Assembly: GCF_000699445.3 (NCBI RefSeq)
Contig: NC_067198.1
Span: 20,788,536-20,852,535 of the forward strand
Source of the DNA: Schistosoma haematobium
Lineage: Eukaryota > Platyhelminthes > Trematoda > Strigeidida > Schistosomatidae
Reading direction: 5' to 3'
DNA: 64,000 nucleotides
Below are positions 1 through 11,930 of this stretch, one piece after another. A program made the position numbers and the translations under genes. The stretch's first letter is position 1; each line of letters begins with the position of its first letter. A model generated the notes under the pieces. That model saw only the letters and a program-made list of their open reading frames with translations. It had not been told where the DNA came from and did no database searches.

Positions 1-360
1 ACTTATGTAGCTACCTAGATGCACGAACTTCCTAAAGACGTAGTCAGCCCTATCTGTTGTCCGATCTGCATTAGTGTGCGAACGTTGAAGGGAGCCAGTT
101 TGAATGGTGCGCGTGGTTTCAGAAAGACTGTTTCAGTATTCGTATTTGGTAGACGCATTCAACTTCCGACCAGAAAGTGACTCGAGATCATTTGGATAGA
201 ACAGAGTTTCCACCATGGGCGAGCTGCTTTATAGGTTGAAAAGTAAGGATATGCAAGGTGGGAATTGAAGAGAGTGGATAAGTGACGTAGTACAAAAAAA
301 ATAAAACTAAAAGTGAGTACTATCAAATGGGTTATTTGAATTGTAATAGGAGTGCGAGTA
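1..360 (-). mobile_element. RTE-type retrotransposon 5' fragment, antisense
   Basis: The reverse complement of this stretch matches positions 4140-4490 of the same window: nearly base for base over the outer 220 bases, and more loosely further in. The matching + strand copy encodes the start of an RTE apurinic-type endonuclease ([12 protein letters not shown]). So this is a second copy of the same element start, in opposite orientation and cut by the window edge. It probably lies in an upstream SCAMP intron. Confidence 0.7.
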
Positions 361-392
361 TTATATTCAATAATCATTGTCATTTCATTTTA

Positions 393-2918
393 ACCGAAGC
401 AGGTGGTTTTCTTAGGGGGACACACCCCGAGCCTTTGACCTAAAGGTCTGACCCACAAGGCAATGGAGCATCGTGAGGAGATGCCGTCCCATGGTAGCCG
501 GTGACTAACAATTGGTTCATACGCCATTTGTTTCCTCAGGATACTGAAGTTCATGTGCACTATTGGTTTGGAATCAGGGTTTCCCAACTTCCGTAGGTAG
601 ACTCACCGTGTCCACCGGCCAGGTTAAATCGCCGGACATTCGCTTTTCGTCCTCTCAATTTCGTAAACAACACCCCCGCCACGAGATGGCAGTGAGTAAG
701 AGTTCCCTGGCAGTGGCTGTATGCGCATGGCCATGTGAGAGCATTTCGAGAGGGAGGGCGGCCCCCCCACTCTCGGCCGTACCAGGGCATTTGGGGGTCA
801 ATTTTTAGCAAACACCAATTTTAAGCGTAAGGAGAGACATCGTCTAACATGGCGATCTCCTGCACCAAACCAACGATGGACTCAAATAAACTATATTGCT
901 ATCAGTCATCGTTGGAGAGACTCGATAGAAGACTGACGCTCATTCTGGAATACCTGTTTGGGCTCCGATCATGCTATAATACGAGCATACATTTGCTTGC
1001 ACCTCGCTGGACGCAGGAAAACCACACTAAAAAGACCCACTAGATTTGAACCGAGTGACGAGAAAGCTGAAAGTAGACTCCATGAACAACTGAGGTCATA
1101 CTTAGGTAGCTCTGAAATCGAAGCCGACCCAGATGCTACTTAGAAAGATATGCGAACAGTTGTGGAAACAGCAGTGACTAAAGAGTTACAAAAAACCAGT
1201 GGATTTCTTCAAGGTCTTTAAGTCTATTCTCGTAAACTCATCCCATCAGGCTCTGAACACGATGAAGTGCGTAAACAAATCAGATCTAGGTTAAGCAAAA
1301 GTCTAAGGAACGACCGTGAGCAGTGGTGGGCAACGTAAGTAAAAGAGATGGAAAAGGCGATGGCTGTAGGTAACACAAAACAGCTCTACAGACTAATAAA
1401 AGAAACTGGAATTAATAAGTTAAGTGTAAGTGAGGCGATCTCAGAAAAAGACAACAATTATCTGCTCTAGGCCCAGACGTTTAGAAAGATGGGTGGGACA
1501 CTAAGGAGCAGTTCAGCTGGCCTTCAGCTACTTGACAACTACCCACCATTGCCAAACAGCCTGAATAGAACATTGAAGTAGGTCCCCCTACTCTTGACTT
1601 AGAAGCATCATTTGACTCTGTTGACCCAGAGGTTCTATGTCATTGAAAGGTGTACCTCAGAAGCACATGAACCTTGTGAAGGCTCTTTACTCGAACACTA
1701 CTAATTGTGTAAGAGCTTATTGCGGACTGTCATCTAGTTTTGCAACTTCAAATAGTGTCCGTCAAGGCTGTCCACTCTCTCCATTTTTGTTTACCTTCAT
1801 CATAGACCTACTGATGGAAATAACGCTCTCATCGACTGAATTTTCGGGCATTGACCTCCTTCCAGGTGGTCGACTTATCGATTTAGAATACGCAGATGAC
1901 ATAGTCCTGTTTGGTGAAGACGCTGATAAAATGAAGAGTGCTTTGGTAGCACTGAGCAACAATGCCAAGATATTTGGGATGCATTTCTCCCCTTCTAAAT
2001 GCAAGTTATTGCTTCAGGACTGGCCTGCGTCAATACTTGAACTAAGGATGGAGAGTGAAGTTGTCGAATGCATTGACAACTTCACTTATCTTGGAAGTCT
2101 AATCATCCCTAGTGGGTTGGTGTCTGACGAAATCTCTTCACGGATTCAAGAAGCTCGTTTGGCTTTTGCCAACTTACGTCACCTATGGCGAAGGCGAGAT
2201 ATCCGTCTACCAATTAAGGGACGGCAGTTCGTTCTGTCCTACTTTACTGCTACGAAATGTAGCCATTAATGGTAGAAGATACCCCTAAGCTACTAGTATT
2301 TGACCACAGATGCCCTAGGAATGTTGCTCGCATCTGCTGGGATCACCGGGTAAGTAATAGTGAGGTTAGACGCAGGGTATTAGGGAATGATGGTAAATCA
2401 GTTGATGAGGTTATGAATCTTCATCGACTGAGATGGTTGGGCCACTTGTTACGTATGCCTGAGCACCGATTACCACGACGCGCAATGCTGACTAGTGTTG
2501 GGGATGGTTGGAAGGAAGTGGCCAAACCTGAGCGTGGCATCAGTCCTTAAAGTCACTAACTTCTGGCCTTTGCCATGTTGGTAGATGCAGACTACTTGGT
2601 TGGGGTCCACGTGACTATCGTAACCAATGGTTTGAGACTCGGGGTGACATGGCTCAGAATCGGTCACAATGGCGTAGGTGTATGCACTTCCTGTCTTCCC
2701 TTAAACTATGAGATTAAAATCGCTTCATACATTCCTTTCTACGAACTAATTTTTTCTTTCTGTACTATATCCTTATATGCAATCTTTCTTTCATATATTA
2801 TTACCATTGAATTAATTACTTCTATGAATTCAGTGTTCATCTTGTTGTGCTAATGAGGTATGGCAACTTGGACCTATGCATATATGTGCCTGGTTCTACG
2901 TTGTAGCTGACTGACTGA
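393..2918 (+). mobile_element. RTE-clade non-LTR retrotransposon, internally deleted copy
   Basis: A GC-richer 5' leader (393-830) is followed by broken coding sequence and a 3' tail ending in TGAC-type repeats at about 2907-2917, typical of RTE elements. The leader recurs at 25965-26340 and the 3' end recurs at 22971-23328, so both ends are confirmed by other copies in this window. The endonuclease and the fingers of the reverse transcriptase are largely missing; there is a clear join near 1580-1600, where pre-RT sequence runs straight into the region just before RT motif A. It most likely sits in an intron of SCAMP in the same orientation as that gene. It cannot move on its own. Confidence 0.85.
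1032..2700 (+). pseudogene. Degenerate RTE reverse transcriptase ORF
   Basis: The best stretch is an open frame at 1637-2269 (210 codons) with the RT landmarks VRQGCPLSPFLF (residues 41-52), YADD (85-88) and FTYLGSLI (about 149-156). That is the palm with its catalytic Asp pair and the following thumb-side motif. Upstream, 1032-1560 reads as the linker of the same protein (for example EWWAT- and KQLYRLIKETG-like segments) but with stops. Downstream, 2269-2550 gives the RTE C-terminal motif LRWLGHLLRMP in a shifted frame, and 2575-2700 encodes the last residues in yet another frame. Known in the family: the protein nicks DNA and primes reverse transcription on it. This copy is dead because of stops, frameshifts and the loss of about 150 RT residues. 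Confidence 0.8.
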
Positions 2919-3363
2919 GCCTAATGAAAAGGTCAATCGATGGCAATCAAAAGTGACATAAAGGCCAAGTACATTTCATTCTCTGGTCAGTGGGTCAATT
3001 TCTTCGGGATAGAGTGGTATAAATGTGAATGAATATTTGTGCATTTCATTCGCTAGTCTAATACACTTTCTCACTCGCTATTTTTTTCTTTCTAAAGTAG
3101 TCATTTGGATGGTCAGAGGGTTGCATACCGTGTATCAGTATCAAATTTAGAACACCACACGTCACTGCAGTAATATTTCACACTTACAACCCCCTATGGG
3201 TGGAGTTAATAGACAGTGATAAGACCATAGATCCATTCTTTCTAGTAGTATCCATATTTCATTAACTCCACACACTATTTAGTCCAAATATTTTCCAGTA
3301 TGTATCACATTATAATAAATATGATGCTCGGTTTCGTTGTTTACCAATTATTCTATTTTCCAG

Positions 3364-5477
3364 TGGATGGATCACTGGTTTGGCAGTGGTCAGATCTAGC
3401 CCGGTAATTGGAGTTATGTCATTGCTGGTAGCATCCATATTCACAGCCGTCACGGCAATATCGGTTTGGTATTTTATACATGTGAGTTTTTCTTCGCTTT
3501 GTTGTGTATTTGCTATCAGGTATATGTTATCATTCAATTTTGGCGCTATCAATATTTCATCCTGTATAAAACACATAAATGCTGTAATCATGATTAAGAA
3601 ACTCTCACCTCATTCTATAGGAATTTTGTAGTAACATTTAAATACTACTTCAGTTCTTAGTGTCTATATGCTGTTCAACATCACCAGAAATTTATTAGAG
3701 TGGAAGCTCTATACTCACACTTAATAGTTTCATTATTGATGTTTTTTCTCTTTACTCAGTAATATAAGGGCATAAAAAGCTCATTAACTAAACATAGGCT
3801 GGTGCTATTGCTCCTTAGTCATGTTATTGTTTCATTTCTACAAATATAAATATCTGTTTACTTTATAGGTCATAGAAAAACTTTCACTCTTTCAAGGTTA
3901 GCCTTTTAAGTTATTACACCAAATTAGGGTCTTAACGCACTATTTCTTATGCAGTATCATGACAACCCACTACGATGTTAATAAACTTCTCAGGCACACC
4001 CTTCAATAGACATTCCCAGAGGGCAGTCCTGTCCAACGAATCGAAGGCAGCCCAGATGTCAAGAAACACTACGATTGTTGTTCCCGACCGAAGAAGGGAA
4101 TCTAAGCCCTCACACAATTGTAATGAGATGACAATTACTTCACGAAATACTATGCTCGCTTCAATTAGAATTCAGACAATTCACATTCACTTGATAACAC
4201 TTACTGTTATTATTATCACTTTTTTTATAAACTACCTCAATTATCTACCTCTGTTCTCACTTCATGTATCCCCATTTTCCAACTTATAGAGCAGCTCGCC
4301 CATGGTGGAAACTCTGTTCTATCCAAATGATCTCGAGTCACTTTCTGGTCGGAAGTTGAATGCGTCTACCAAATACGAATACTGAAACAGTCTTTCTGAA
4401 ACCACGCGCACCATTCAAACTGGCTCCCTTCAACGTTCGCACACTAATGCAGATCGGACAACAGATAGGGCTGACTACGTCTTTAGAAAGTCGTAATATC
4501 GACGTCTGTTATCTATTCGAGACTTGTATTCAAGACTCGGGCGAAATACTACAAATTCGCTCTCCATCTGTCTCTTCAAAAGGCTTGTTTTACGTGCGTT
4601 TATCCAGGGACCCTGTGGCATCTTCGTCTGGTCTTGCTGGTGTTGGTGTCTATTATAACTTGTGGACTACAGATTAGACGTGCAGTGTATTATCGATCGG
4701 AACAGAGACGCGTAAAACACGTAAGACCGACCTAGAGTCCTGACTGGCCCTGCTTCCCTGTCTAGCTCAGCCAGTTGAGTCCAGAACGCAAGTCTCAGCC
4801 TCTGAGATATGAATCGTTATATTTCAAGCATACTCTGTTTATATACCAATGAAGTAGACCACACCGCACCATAAAACAGAAAATAACATTTGACACGTGA
4901 AATAAGTATTGACCAGTAGGAAAATGACACGTGAAATAAATATTGACCAATAGGAAAATGATACCATCTCAAGTCCAAGAATAGCATTAGACTTAATAGA
5001 ATAGTTTTTGGGATATTTTCCTGAATATCCCAACAGTGTCGCACTAAGCGCTAGAGCTGAGGCAGCACTAATCGATTGGATCCTCATTAACAGTCGGTTA
5101 TGTGCTGTTAGTTTAGAAAGTTCCATCAAAGTGAGGAGAAATTGGTGTGAGAAACGATATCTTTTCGTCATCTCCGCCTATGCCTCAACAGATTGCAGCC
5201 CGGATGCGACCAAGGAAGAATTTTACCACCAGTTAACTGTTCTTCTTCAGAATCTAAGTATACTTCCTTTTTGTTGAGATTTATTAATTTGTGTTTAATT
5301 TTTGTTGTTTAGGTACATCGCATCTATCGCAGTACGGGTGCTAGTTTTGGGAAGGCTAAAGAAGAATTCGCTAGTGGTGTAGTGTCAGATCCGTTAATAA
5401 GAAACAGTGCACTGGAAGCCGGATTGTTTGCAACACGTCAGGCTACTTCAAGTAGTCCATCAGCTAACAGATCCTAA
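3364..5477 (+). CDS. SCAMP: Secretory carrier-associated membrane protein (SCAMP), last two exons
   Basis: Two exons, 3364-3481 and 5313-5477, join in frame. The first follows a pyrimidine-rich acceptor ending CAG, starts with one base that completes a codon, and stops at CAT before GTGAGT. It encodes a hydrophobic segment beginning [11 protein letters not shown], matching the last transmembrane hairpin of SCAMPs. The second follows TTGTTGTTTAG and encodes [19 protein letters not shown], the highly conserved cytoplasmic tail motif of the family, then runs 54 codons in all to a TAA. SCAMPs are four-span proteins of post-Golgi and endosomal vesicles that act in membrane recycling and exocytosis. 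Upstream exons are not visible, so the gene begins outside the window. Intron 3482-5312 carries an RTE fragment with a nested LTR. A frame on the opposite strand at 3310-3591 is a shadow. Confidence 0.9.
4651..5035 (-). mobile_element. Solo LTR of a gypsy/Boudicca-like element, 385 bp
   Basis: On the minus strand it begins TGTTGGGATATTC, has a TATATAAA-type box, and ends just before GTGTC. GTGTC occurs on both sides (4646-4650 and 5036-5040), a 5-bp target duplication as gypsy integrases make. No internal element sequence remains, so this is a solo LTR left by recombination. It holds a 34-bp tandem duplication (4891-4924 and 4925-4958, differing at two positions). A diverged relative lies at 13540-13700. 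Its minus-strand end reads ATA instead of the usual CA, probably through mutation. Assignment to Boudicca is from memory of the LTR start and is tentative. Confidence 0.75.
4891..4958 (-). repeat. 34-bp tandem duplication inside the solo LTR
   Basis: Two adjacent copies of a unit beginning TGACACGTGAAATAA differ at two positions. The CACGTG palindrome appears once in each, an E-box type sequence that could be an enhancer-like element of the LTR. That role is inference only. Confidence 0.85.
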
Positions 5478-6055
5478 ATAATACATTACTTTAATTCCCT
5501 AGTGAAATTATGTTTAATTCCCGATTGTTTTCTCTCATAATACTTTCCACAGCGTCATTGCCCTAACTTATTCTCTTGTATTTTTACTGTGACGATTTGT
5601 TGATTGGTGTTGTGTTTATAGTATTCATGTTTTTCTAGACCTGAAACTACATATTCAAAAACACTCATTATCTTCAAATTGCAGAATGCTCTATGATAAA
5701 CAATTCTTCACCAGTTCATGTCATCCAGTAAAAGTTGTCTTGACTTCTGATCATATTTTTGATTTATTCCAACTTTTTCATTCAATATTCTTGTGATATG
5801 ACGCTTGCGATTCCCACAACACTTTTAGGGACTTACGATCCTTTTACAATTTATACTGGTTAGTCGTTTATTTTTGATTGCGGAAAAAGACTAGTAGTCG
5901 CAAGTAAACTAGCCTTAAATGAGAAAAATTTTGTAAGCGAGTATTAAAATGTAGTGAACGTAATTAATCATCATTTTGTTTTGAAACAGTCGTAAAATAA
6001 TATCAGTATTAAGATTTTGTAGCCAACGGTTACGGTTCAAAGAATATTAGGGTGA
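5478..6055. other. SCAMP 3' flank, no gene seen
   Basis: AT-rich sequence after the SCAMP stop codon. It must include the 3' UTR, but I see no canonical AATAAA signal close to the stop. No coding sequence or recognisable repeat is apparent. Confidence 0.5.
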
Positions 6056-6059
6056 ATTT

Positions 6060-6295
6060 CTGTCGTTGGTCTTAATGATCGTAGGTGGGGTTTTTTCTGT
6101 GTGGGAAGAAGTGTTGTTTCCGAGGAAACCACTTCAGGGCAGAAAACTCGACGTAATATCATGAATAATGACTCAGTGTCAATGTAATAGTGTTTTCTTA
6201 GCAAGTTTGTTTTTTATGGAATGTGGTTGCTGACCCTATGCCCAACCCTCTAACTGGGTTCGGGACCGACTGTCACCCTAGAAGTAGAGCTTATT
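6060..6295 (-). mobile_element. Probable RTE 5'-leader fragment
   Basis: Read on the minus strand, positions 6290 to 6210 contain GGTCCCGAACCC followed by GAGGGTTGGGCAT, then GGGTCAGCAACC. This has the same order and wording as the start of the SR2-like RTE at 16727-16800 (GGTCCCAAGCCC, GAGGGTTGGGCAT, GGGGTTAGCGACC). The resemblance fades further in, so this is either a related family or an old copy. No open frame survives. Confidence 0.5.
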
Positions 6296-9200
6296 GATTG
6301 ATGATGAGAGTTGCATCTCTTGAAACGTATGATCACAAAACTGATACTACTTACAGTGCCCTTCTAAAATATCGAATGAAGGAAAATGTTCCCATAGATA
6401 TTTAAAACCATCAGTCCGCTTGATAGATTTGGATAACAGCAAATTAGAGCTCTTACATCCCCATTTGTCTAGTGTGACTCCCGTATTAATATCTTAATGT
6501 GCGATCAGATTGTTCAAACTGTTTTAGGCCAATATATCATATAATTTTGATAAACTTTGTCTTTTTAATTCATTACCTAAACACAGACGTAAGTACATGA
6601 TATAATAGACAATTTAAAATCGCATATTTTGTGCCTCATTGATGTGCTTTTCTATCCTACGGTTATAAAACACTTGGTAATTTTAAGAGTGGATGTCACC
6701 TAGGCTTCTTTCCTCCAGTTTGGTCTTCAATAATAAATCCTTTTTAGACGCAATCTTCCCTTAAACGAGATTTGACAACACTTAAATGACATCTCAAAAT
6801 TTGAAAAATTTCGTGTGTATCGTATTCGAAAATTCTGATTATGTTTCGTTCAGAAGTTAAACAGTCTTAGATCGTAAAAATCTTTCAAAACAATTCGCTA
6901 AATTTTGCTGGTCAATAATGTTACTTATTCTACCGCAAATAGTATGTAACGGATAATTATCAGTCAGTTCGTGTGAATTGGTTAGATATTTGGTCGAAGC
7001 CTTCAGAAGTGTGTTGTGAAAAATTCTCAGGGCATCATTTGACCAAGTACGTATTGTTTAAAGTATGTTTGCCGATTGGCTATTTTTTGTAGACCAGTCA
7101 TTCATGTACAAAATAGAGCCTGAAGCATGTATACATCGGTCCAAATTGTCAGGACGACCAGATAGAATTTTCAAGACCAATCATTATTGCAATGGACGTG
7201 GTAACAGTGCTGATGTTAAATCACTCTTTCTTGGTGACAAAGAATCTTCTAATTTCAGAGTTTCCATACCACGATTAGTATAAATAGCTGCATTACGTGT
7301 TTGAAATAAGACCCTAAAATTTTGAACGATGACATAACATATTCTACATAAATTCGCTTCACGAATAGTGTATGAGATAATCAGCTAGTGCAATAGCGAC
7401 AAAAAATTTAGTTTAGTTCGTAAGGGAGGTAATAATGTAAGTTTAGACTAGTGACTAACTTCGATAAAAGGAAGCATCATATTGCGATCCATTAGTATTC
7501 TCTAAAAGAAATTTCCTAAAGATCTATGGGAGTATTGATTGAAAGAGCAGATAGTTAGGAAACTATGCTAATATATAACGTTGTAAGCAAATGTGAACAC
7601 GGTGACTTCCTACCACTTGGACTCCGTTAATCAAATAGGTAGCAGTTAGGCCTATGTTTTGAGTGATGGAAAATTAAATATTCCTACGTGAAGCACAAAA
7701 TACTGGAGCTAAATTTAAATGTCCATGAAATACATATTCTGACGAATACTTTTGAATAAAAAATTTTTGGATTCACGCGCCTAAATGTATTTGGGAAGAG
7801 ATGTTAGATTGCAGACAGTTGTTTCAAGAATTTTATGTAAACATTAGTTTAATTGCTAAGTAAATGAGGCACATATTAGTATCAAATGAAACTCGGTCTC
7901 ATAAAAAGTGTGCTTATGTACTCACACTTTTATGTGATGTTACTTATCTGTTCAGGCTGAACTAGGTGGAGTAAATTTTATATATTTTGACCTACTGGTT
8001 GAAACTCAGTTAATAACCACAATGAGAAATTCGGAATAAACGTATATTGACCCAAGTTACAATGCATTACATAAAACTACATTTGGTATTCTATCTAAAT
8101 ACACTAGTTTAACACTCAAAATATATCAAGGAACTGTACTTAGAAAAGATGAGAATATGATGTATTTAAAATAAATACTAATCAATTGACCACAGTTTAC
8201 ATAGAGGAAATGTTTGCACTATGTATAATATAAGTAGAGAAAAACTTGAAGCCTACAAATATTTAAAAACTTAGGTTTAATATGAGTACAATAATCACTT
8301 AGTTTAGTTGGGATTATATGAAATAATAATCGTTATTTAGAGACATAACCCAAGTATCTATCATTTGGTATGGCACTAAATTGGAATTCAACTTCCAATA
8401 TGAAAACACCTTTTCATACTTGGTAAAATTAAAAATAATTTGTACTGAGTGTAACTCATATTTCTATGTTAATTTAAACTAAATTACCATTTTCATGTTG
8501 ATAATTTGAGTTATTACTAGCCGATAAAACACTAACTATCAATAACTAAATGTCTAACAACACGAACAGCAGTCATGTAGTGAGGCTATTTAACTACCTG
8601 TTTAAATATTTTTTTTACTTAGAAAGTATAATTTTCACATTAGGGATAAAGTTGACGAAAACAATCCGTAAAGAAACTAGTCCGAAAAATAATACTTGAC
8701 ATATTAAACAAATACAAGATTCAATAAGTCGTAATCAAGAAACATCTGTGTGAAAATAGACAGTAACACAACTGGTAGAAAGTATATTGCAATTTTCAAC
8801 AGGTCAATAAATCTAAACAGACTTGTTATTCCACCACAATGTAAATCGCCACTAATCATATTTTACTTTAAATCAATTTATTTTACATATTTATCTTTCA
8901 ATTATAATCAATTCGTCAAATGCATATCCCAGAATCTCTATTGTACAATAATTATGAAAATAAACATATTTTAGCACCATTATATAAAAATGGATATAAA
9001 AATTTAAGCACCGACAAGCCAGATGACTTAGGTATCCTACGCAAATACAATATAAACAGATGCCATTTGACTTCACTTAATACATTTAATAATCGCAATT
9101 GCATTATTACTGATTTTAAAAACATAGAAATAATAGTGTCCTAGAAAAAATGTAAATAATGGGGTTTGTTTCTTTCTGATTATCACACACAATAGATGCA

Positions 9201-9600
9201 GTTCTTAAAAAAGTCAAACCTTGTAAAACAAAATTATTATGATGAACTTTGAGCCTTTTAGTTGATCTCCCAAATCGTTAAGATCAATAATGCTAATTCA
9301 GTTCCCTCGAAATCACGAGTAAACTCTATTTAATTACCCATTTATTGTACACAAAAATAAACAGTTCAATTTCCTTTTTTTGGGTTCAGTAACAGTTCTG
9401 CACATTATTATCATTGTTAGCAAACCAAGATTTTAAATGACGGTATTCTCATTACTTTTGTTTGGCATGCTATGCCACATCACCGCTATTTTCACGCAAT
9501 AACACACTGTATATTATTAACGTACATGCCATACGCATCTCCACACTGTTTATTGGTTATTATTGTAAATATTATTTTTTTGTATAAAATTTTTATTGTT
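6296..9600. other. AT-rich intergenic stretch without recognisable genes
   Basis: Short open frames at 7065-7283 and 8750-9144 have no recognisable family, skewed AT-rich codon use and no splice-site support. I see no RNA gene and no repeat shared with the rest of the window. Confidence 0.5.
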
Positions 9601-10250
9601 GTTATTGTAACCAGTGTTACCTCCGGACACTCTGGGGGGGAGCTATGTGGAGATATGACTGACAAGCTTATTTTGTAAACAGTTTTTAATATTATTTGTA
9701 TTTCTTTTGTCAATTTTTCACTGTATGTACATTCATCATAAAATGACTGTACGCGTTGTTTTAGTAAATGACCTTGACCACTTTTTCCGTTGTGATACTA
9801 ACATAGCGTGACACACTTTTGGTCGTTCGCAAATACACTACTACACACACACACTCCTTGTTCTATTCTCACGCGTTATCGAGCTAATCGCATTCTAAAT
9901 CGAATATTATCCGCATTTTAGACTGCTGTGCCATTTCTATTACACCCTACGTCAAAGAAACTTACTGGAGTCATATTTACCTCATTGGAATTATTACTCA
10001 TTTATAATTGTGGATTTTTGGGACCAAAACTCAACGGAACACGCAACAACTAGCTGATTTAAGTAACGTCCCTGAACTTTTATTTTGTGTTACTAATTTA
10101 TAAATTGTCATTGTTACATTAACTTTTGGACGTAATAACTTTATCGCTAATTTTTGGTTATTATACTTTTTGGTCCACCACAACGTTAAATAACGACTCT
10201 ATAAATCCCAACGAAGCTTGGTAGACATGGTCTTATACATCCGTAAATTT
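9600..10250 (+). repeat. Possible LTR or LTR-retrotransposon end (weak)
   Basis: A G-run (CTCTGGGGGGG at about 9630-9640) lies just before TGTGGAGATATGAC, the arrangement expected of a polypurine tract followed by an LTR start. The next 600 bases are non-coding. No matching second LTR is visible in the window, so this rests on one motif only. Confidence 0.25.
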
Positions 10251-11445
10251 CGTGACTAAGTATTCTTAGTAAGATTGTGTTTAGATGTTTTTCACATTTC
10301 AAAATGACTTCTCAAGTTCAATCTTGTTGAAAAGGACACAAATTTTCTTTTAAAAGATTCAAAAAGGATAAGTTCAACTTAAACAGTTTCTCAGATATTG
10401 ATCTCGAAATCGTTTCGATACAACGAAGTGCAAAGATAATTTACACATGAACTTTCATTATTATTCGTAGTATAAATTGCAGTATCGGCTTTTATTTTAA
10501 ACTCTTAATCTTATTCACACAGTTTAGGGATGATTCATTTATATTATCAACTAAATTCTGTATCGAAAAAATGTGGTGTTTGTATGAACTAATGATTCTT
10601 TTGTACTTGATGGCTGTCTGATTTCGAATTTCAAATACAATACGTTCGCTCGTGCTCACCTACTTCATCATTATCAAATTGCATTATTTCTGGGATTCCT
10701 AGTTCGTACAATAATTCAAATACTTCTAAATATGACAAAATGTATTGCTTTTAGACCACATGAATAAGCATAATTCTTTTAAAATTATTTAAATAACTGC
10801 GCAGACACATGACCTTTAATCACTGCTATTACAAACATTATTATCTTTTAGTTCATGTCAATTTTAATGATTACAACTGTTATAAGCATTATGAATAAAT
10901 GTATCTAATTGGAATTATAAGGCCCGATAAGAAAAAAATTATAAAAGTACGCATTTGCTTTATATGGTGAATGACTATTTCAATTGTTTTGTGGTTTAAA
11001 TGCTTCATTACTATTACTTCCAATCTGTAATTATTACTTGACACAATGTTAAACAGATGATTTTGAATTTGTTTTCGTTGTTTCTTGTTTACATGTAATT
11101 GTATAATTATTAATTCAAATTACCACTTTATTATTACTTTCAGCGTCGCTAGATCTCAATAACCTTGGGAAGTCAAACATCAGTGAGTCAGCATATGAAG
11201 TTGAAGTCTGCATATAATGCATCAATGCCTAGTGCTTATAATATAAAGGATGGAAAATTTTCTGCTTATTACATTATTGCGATTAGAAGAGACGTCTCTA
11301 AATTTTTTAGAGAATTCTAGGTGTCCTAAAGTAACATAATTATTTCCCGTTTAATGAGTTGAAATTACTTTTAACTCCTCAGCTCTACCTCTTGGTTTAT
11401 GGGTAAGAGTTTCGTTGGATTGAAATATGGTTTTAAAGTAAATAA
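10251..11445. other. AT-rich spacer, nothing recognised
   Basis: No open frame of substance, no repeat shared with other parts of the window and no RNA gene seen. Confidence 0.5.
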
Positions 11446-11930
11446 ATGGACCCAACTGTTAAGGTTGATAAGATTGTGGCTCATTTCCTTACAGCTAATT
11501 AGAAACGTTGGCATTCTCAGATAAGCCTATTCCACTTGCATACGCAACTCTCAAAGGACTACTATTAAATCATGTAAAGTGTACTAATTTCGAATGTCGT
11601 AAACGAGTAAAATTCCATAAAACGACTCGTCAGAATAACCAAAAGGTTAAAGGATTTATCCTTGGATTGCAAAAACAAGCCGCTAAACGATATTTTGGTA
11701 ATCAAATTGATGTGCAGCTGAGGGATCGATTGATTGTAGGGATTAACATACCTAATTTGGAAAGAAAGCTCATACAAATGCCAAAGTGTTCCTTTCAATA
11801 TGTCAGAACTGTATGTAATAATTATGAAACAGTGCAATTTAAGCCAAATAGAACTAGTTGGGAACAAGAGAATTTATGATTCGAAATCAACCAGGAATCA
11901 AGTACAAAATAATCATTAGTTCATACAAAC
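11446..11930 (+). pseudogene. Gypsy-type gag remnant
   Basis: ATG at 11446 begins MDPTVKVDKIVAHFLTAN, a gypsy gag start like the MDPAKLE start of the intact element at 46440, but hits a stop. A second frame at 11508-11879 continues with YATLKGLLLNHVKCTNFEC, then NQKVKGFILGLQKQA, RDRLIVGINIPNLERKL and a QYVRTVCNNYE segment. That order is the capsid-like region of CsRn1-type gag proteins, which bind and package element RNA. The zinc knuckles and the rest of the element are absent. It is a dead fragment with at least one frameshift and one stop. Confidence 0.7.

Larger units (their letters stand above)
4140..5278 (+). mobile_element. RTE retrotransposon 5' fragment with endonuclease start, split by a solo LTR
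   Basis: From 4360 the frame reads an RTE endonuclease N-terminus ([12 protein letters not shown], then an ETCIQDSGE segment equivalent to the family's ETRIQD motif) up to GLAGVGV at 4650. It resumes at 5041 with [14 protein letters not shown] and continues through an [12 protein letters not shown] segment to about 5265. Removing the LTR at 4651-5035 and one copy of its 5-bp duplication restores the frame exactly, so the LTR is a clean later insertion. The fragment ends abruptly before the catalytic GDFN motif, just upstream of the final SCAMP exon. It is inactive. Confidence 0.85.

Noticed and set aside
3310..3591. A minus-strand ORF of 93 codons
   Set aside because: It is the shadow of the SCAMP exon at 3364-3481 on the other strand.
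8750..9144. Overlapping AT-rich ORFs on both strands
   Set aside because: Composition is that of random AT-rich DNA, with no motif and no splice sites.
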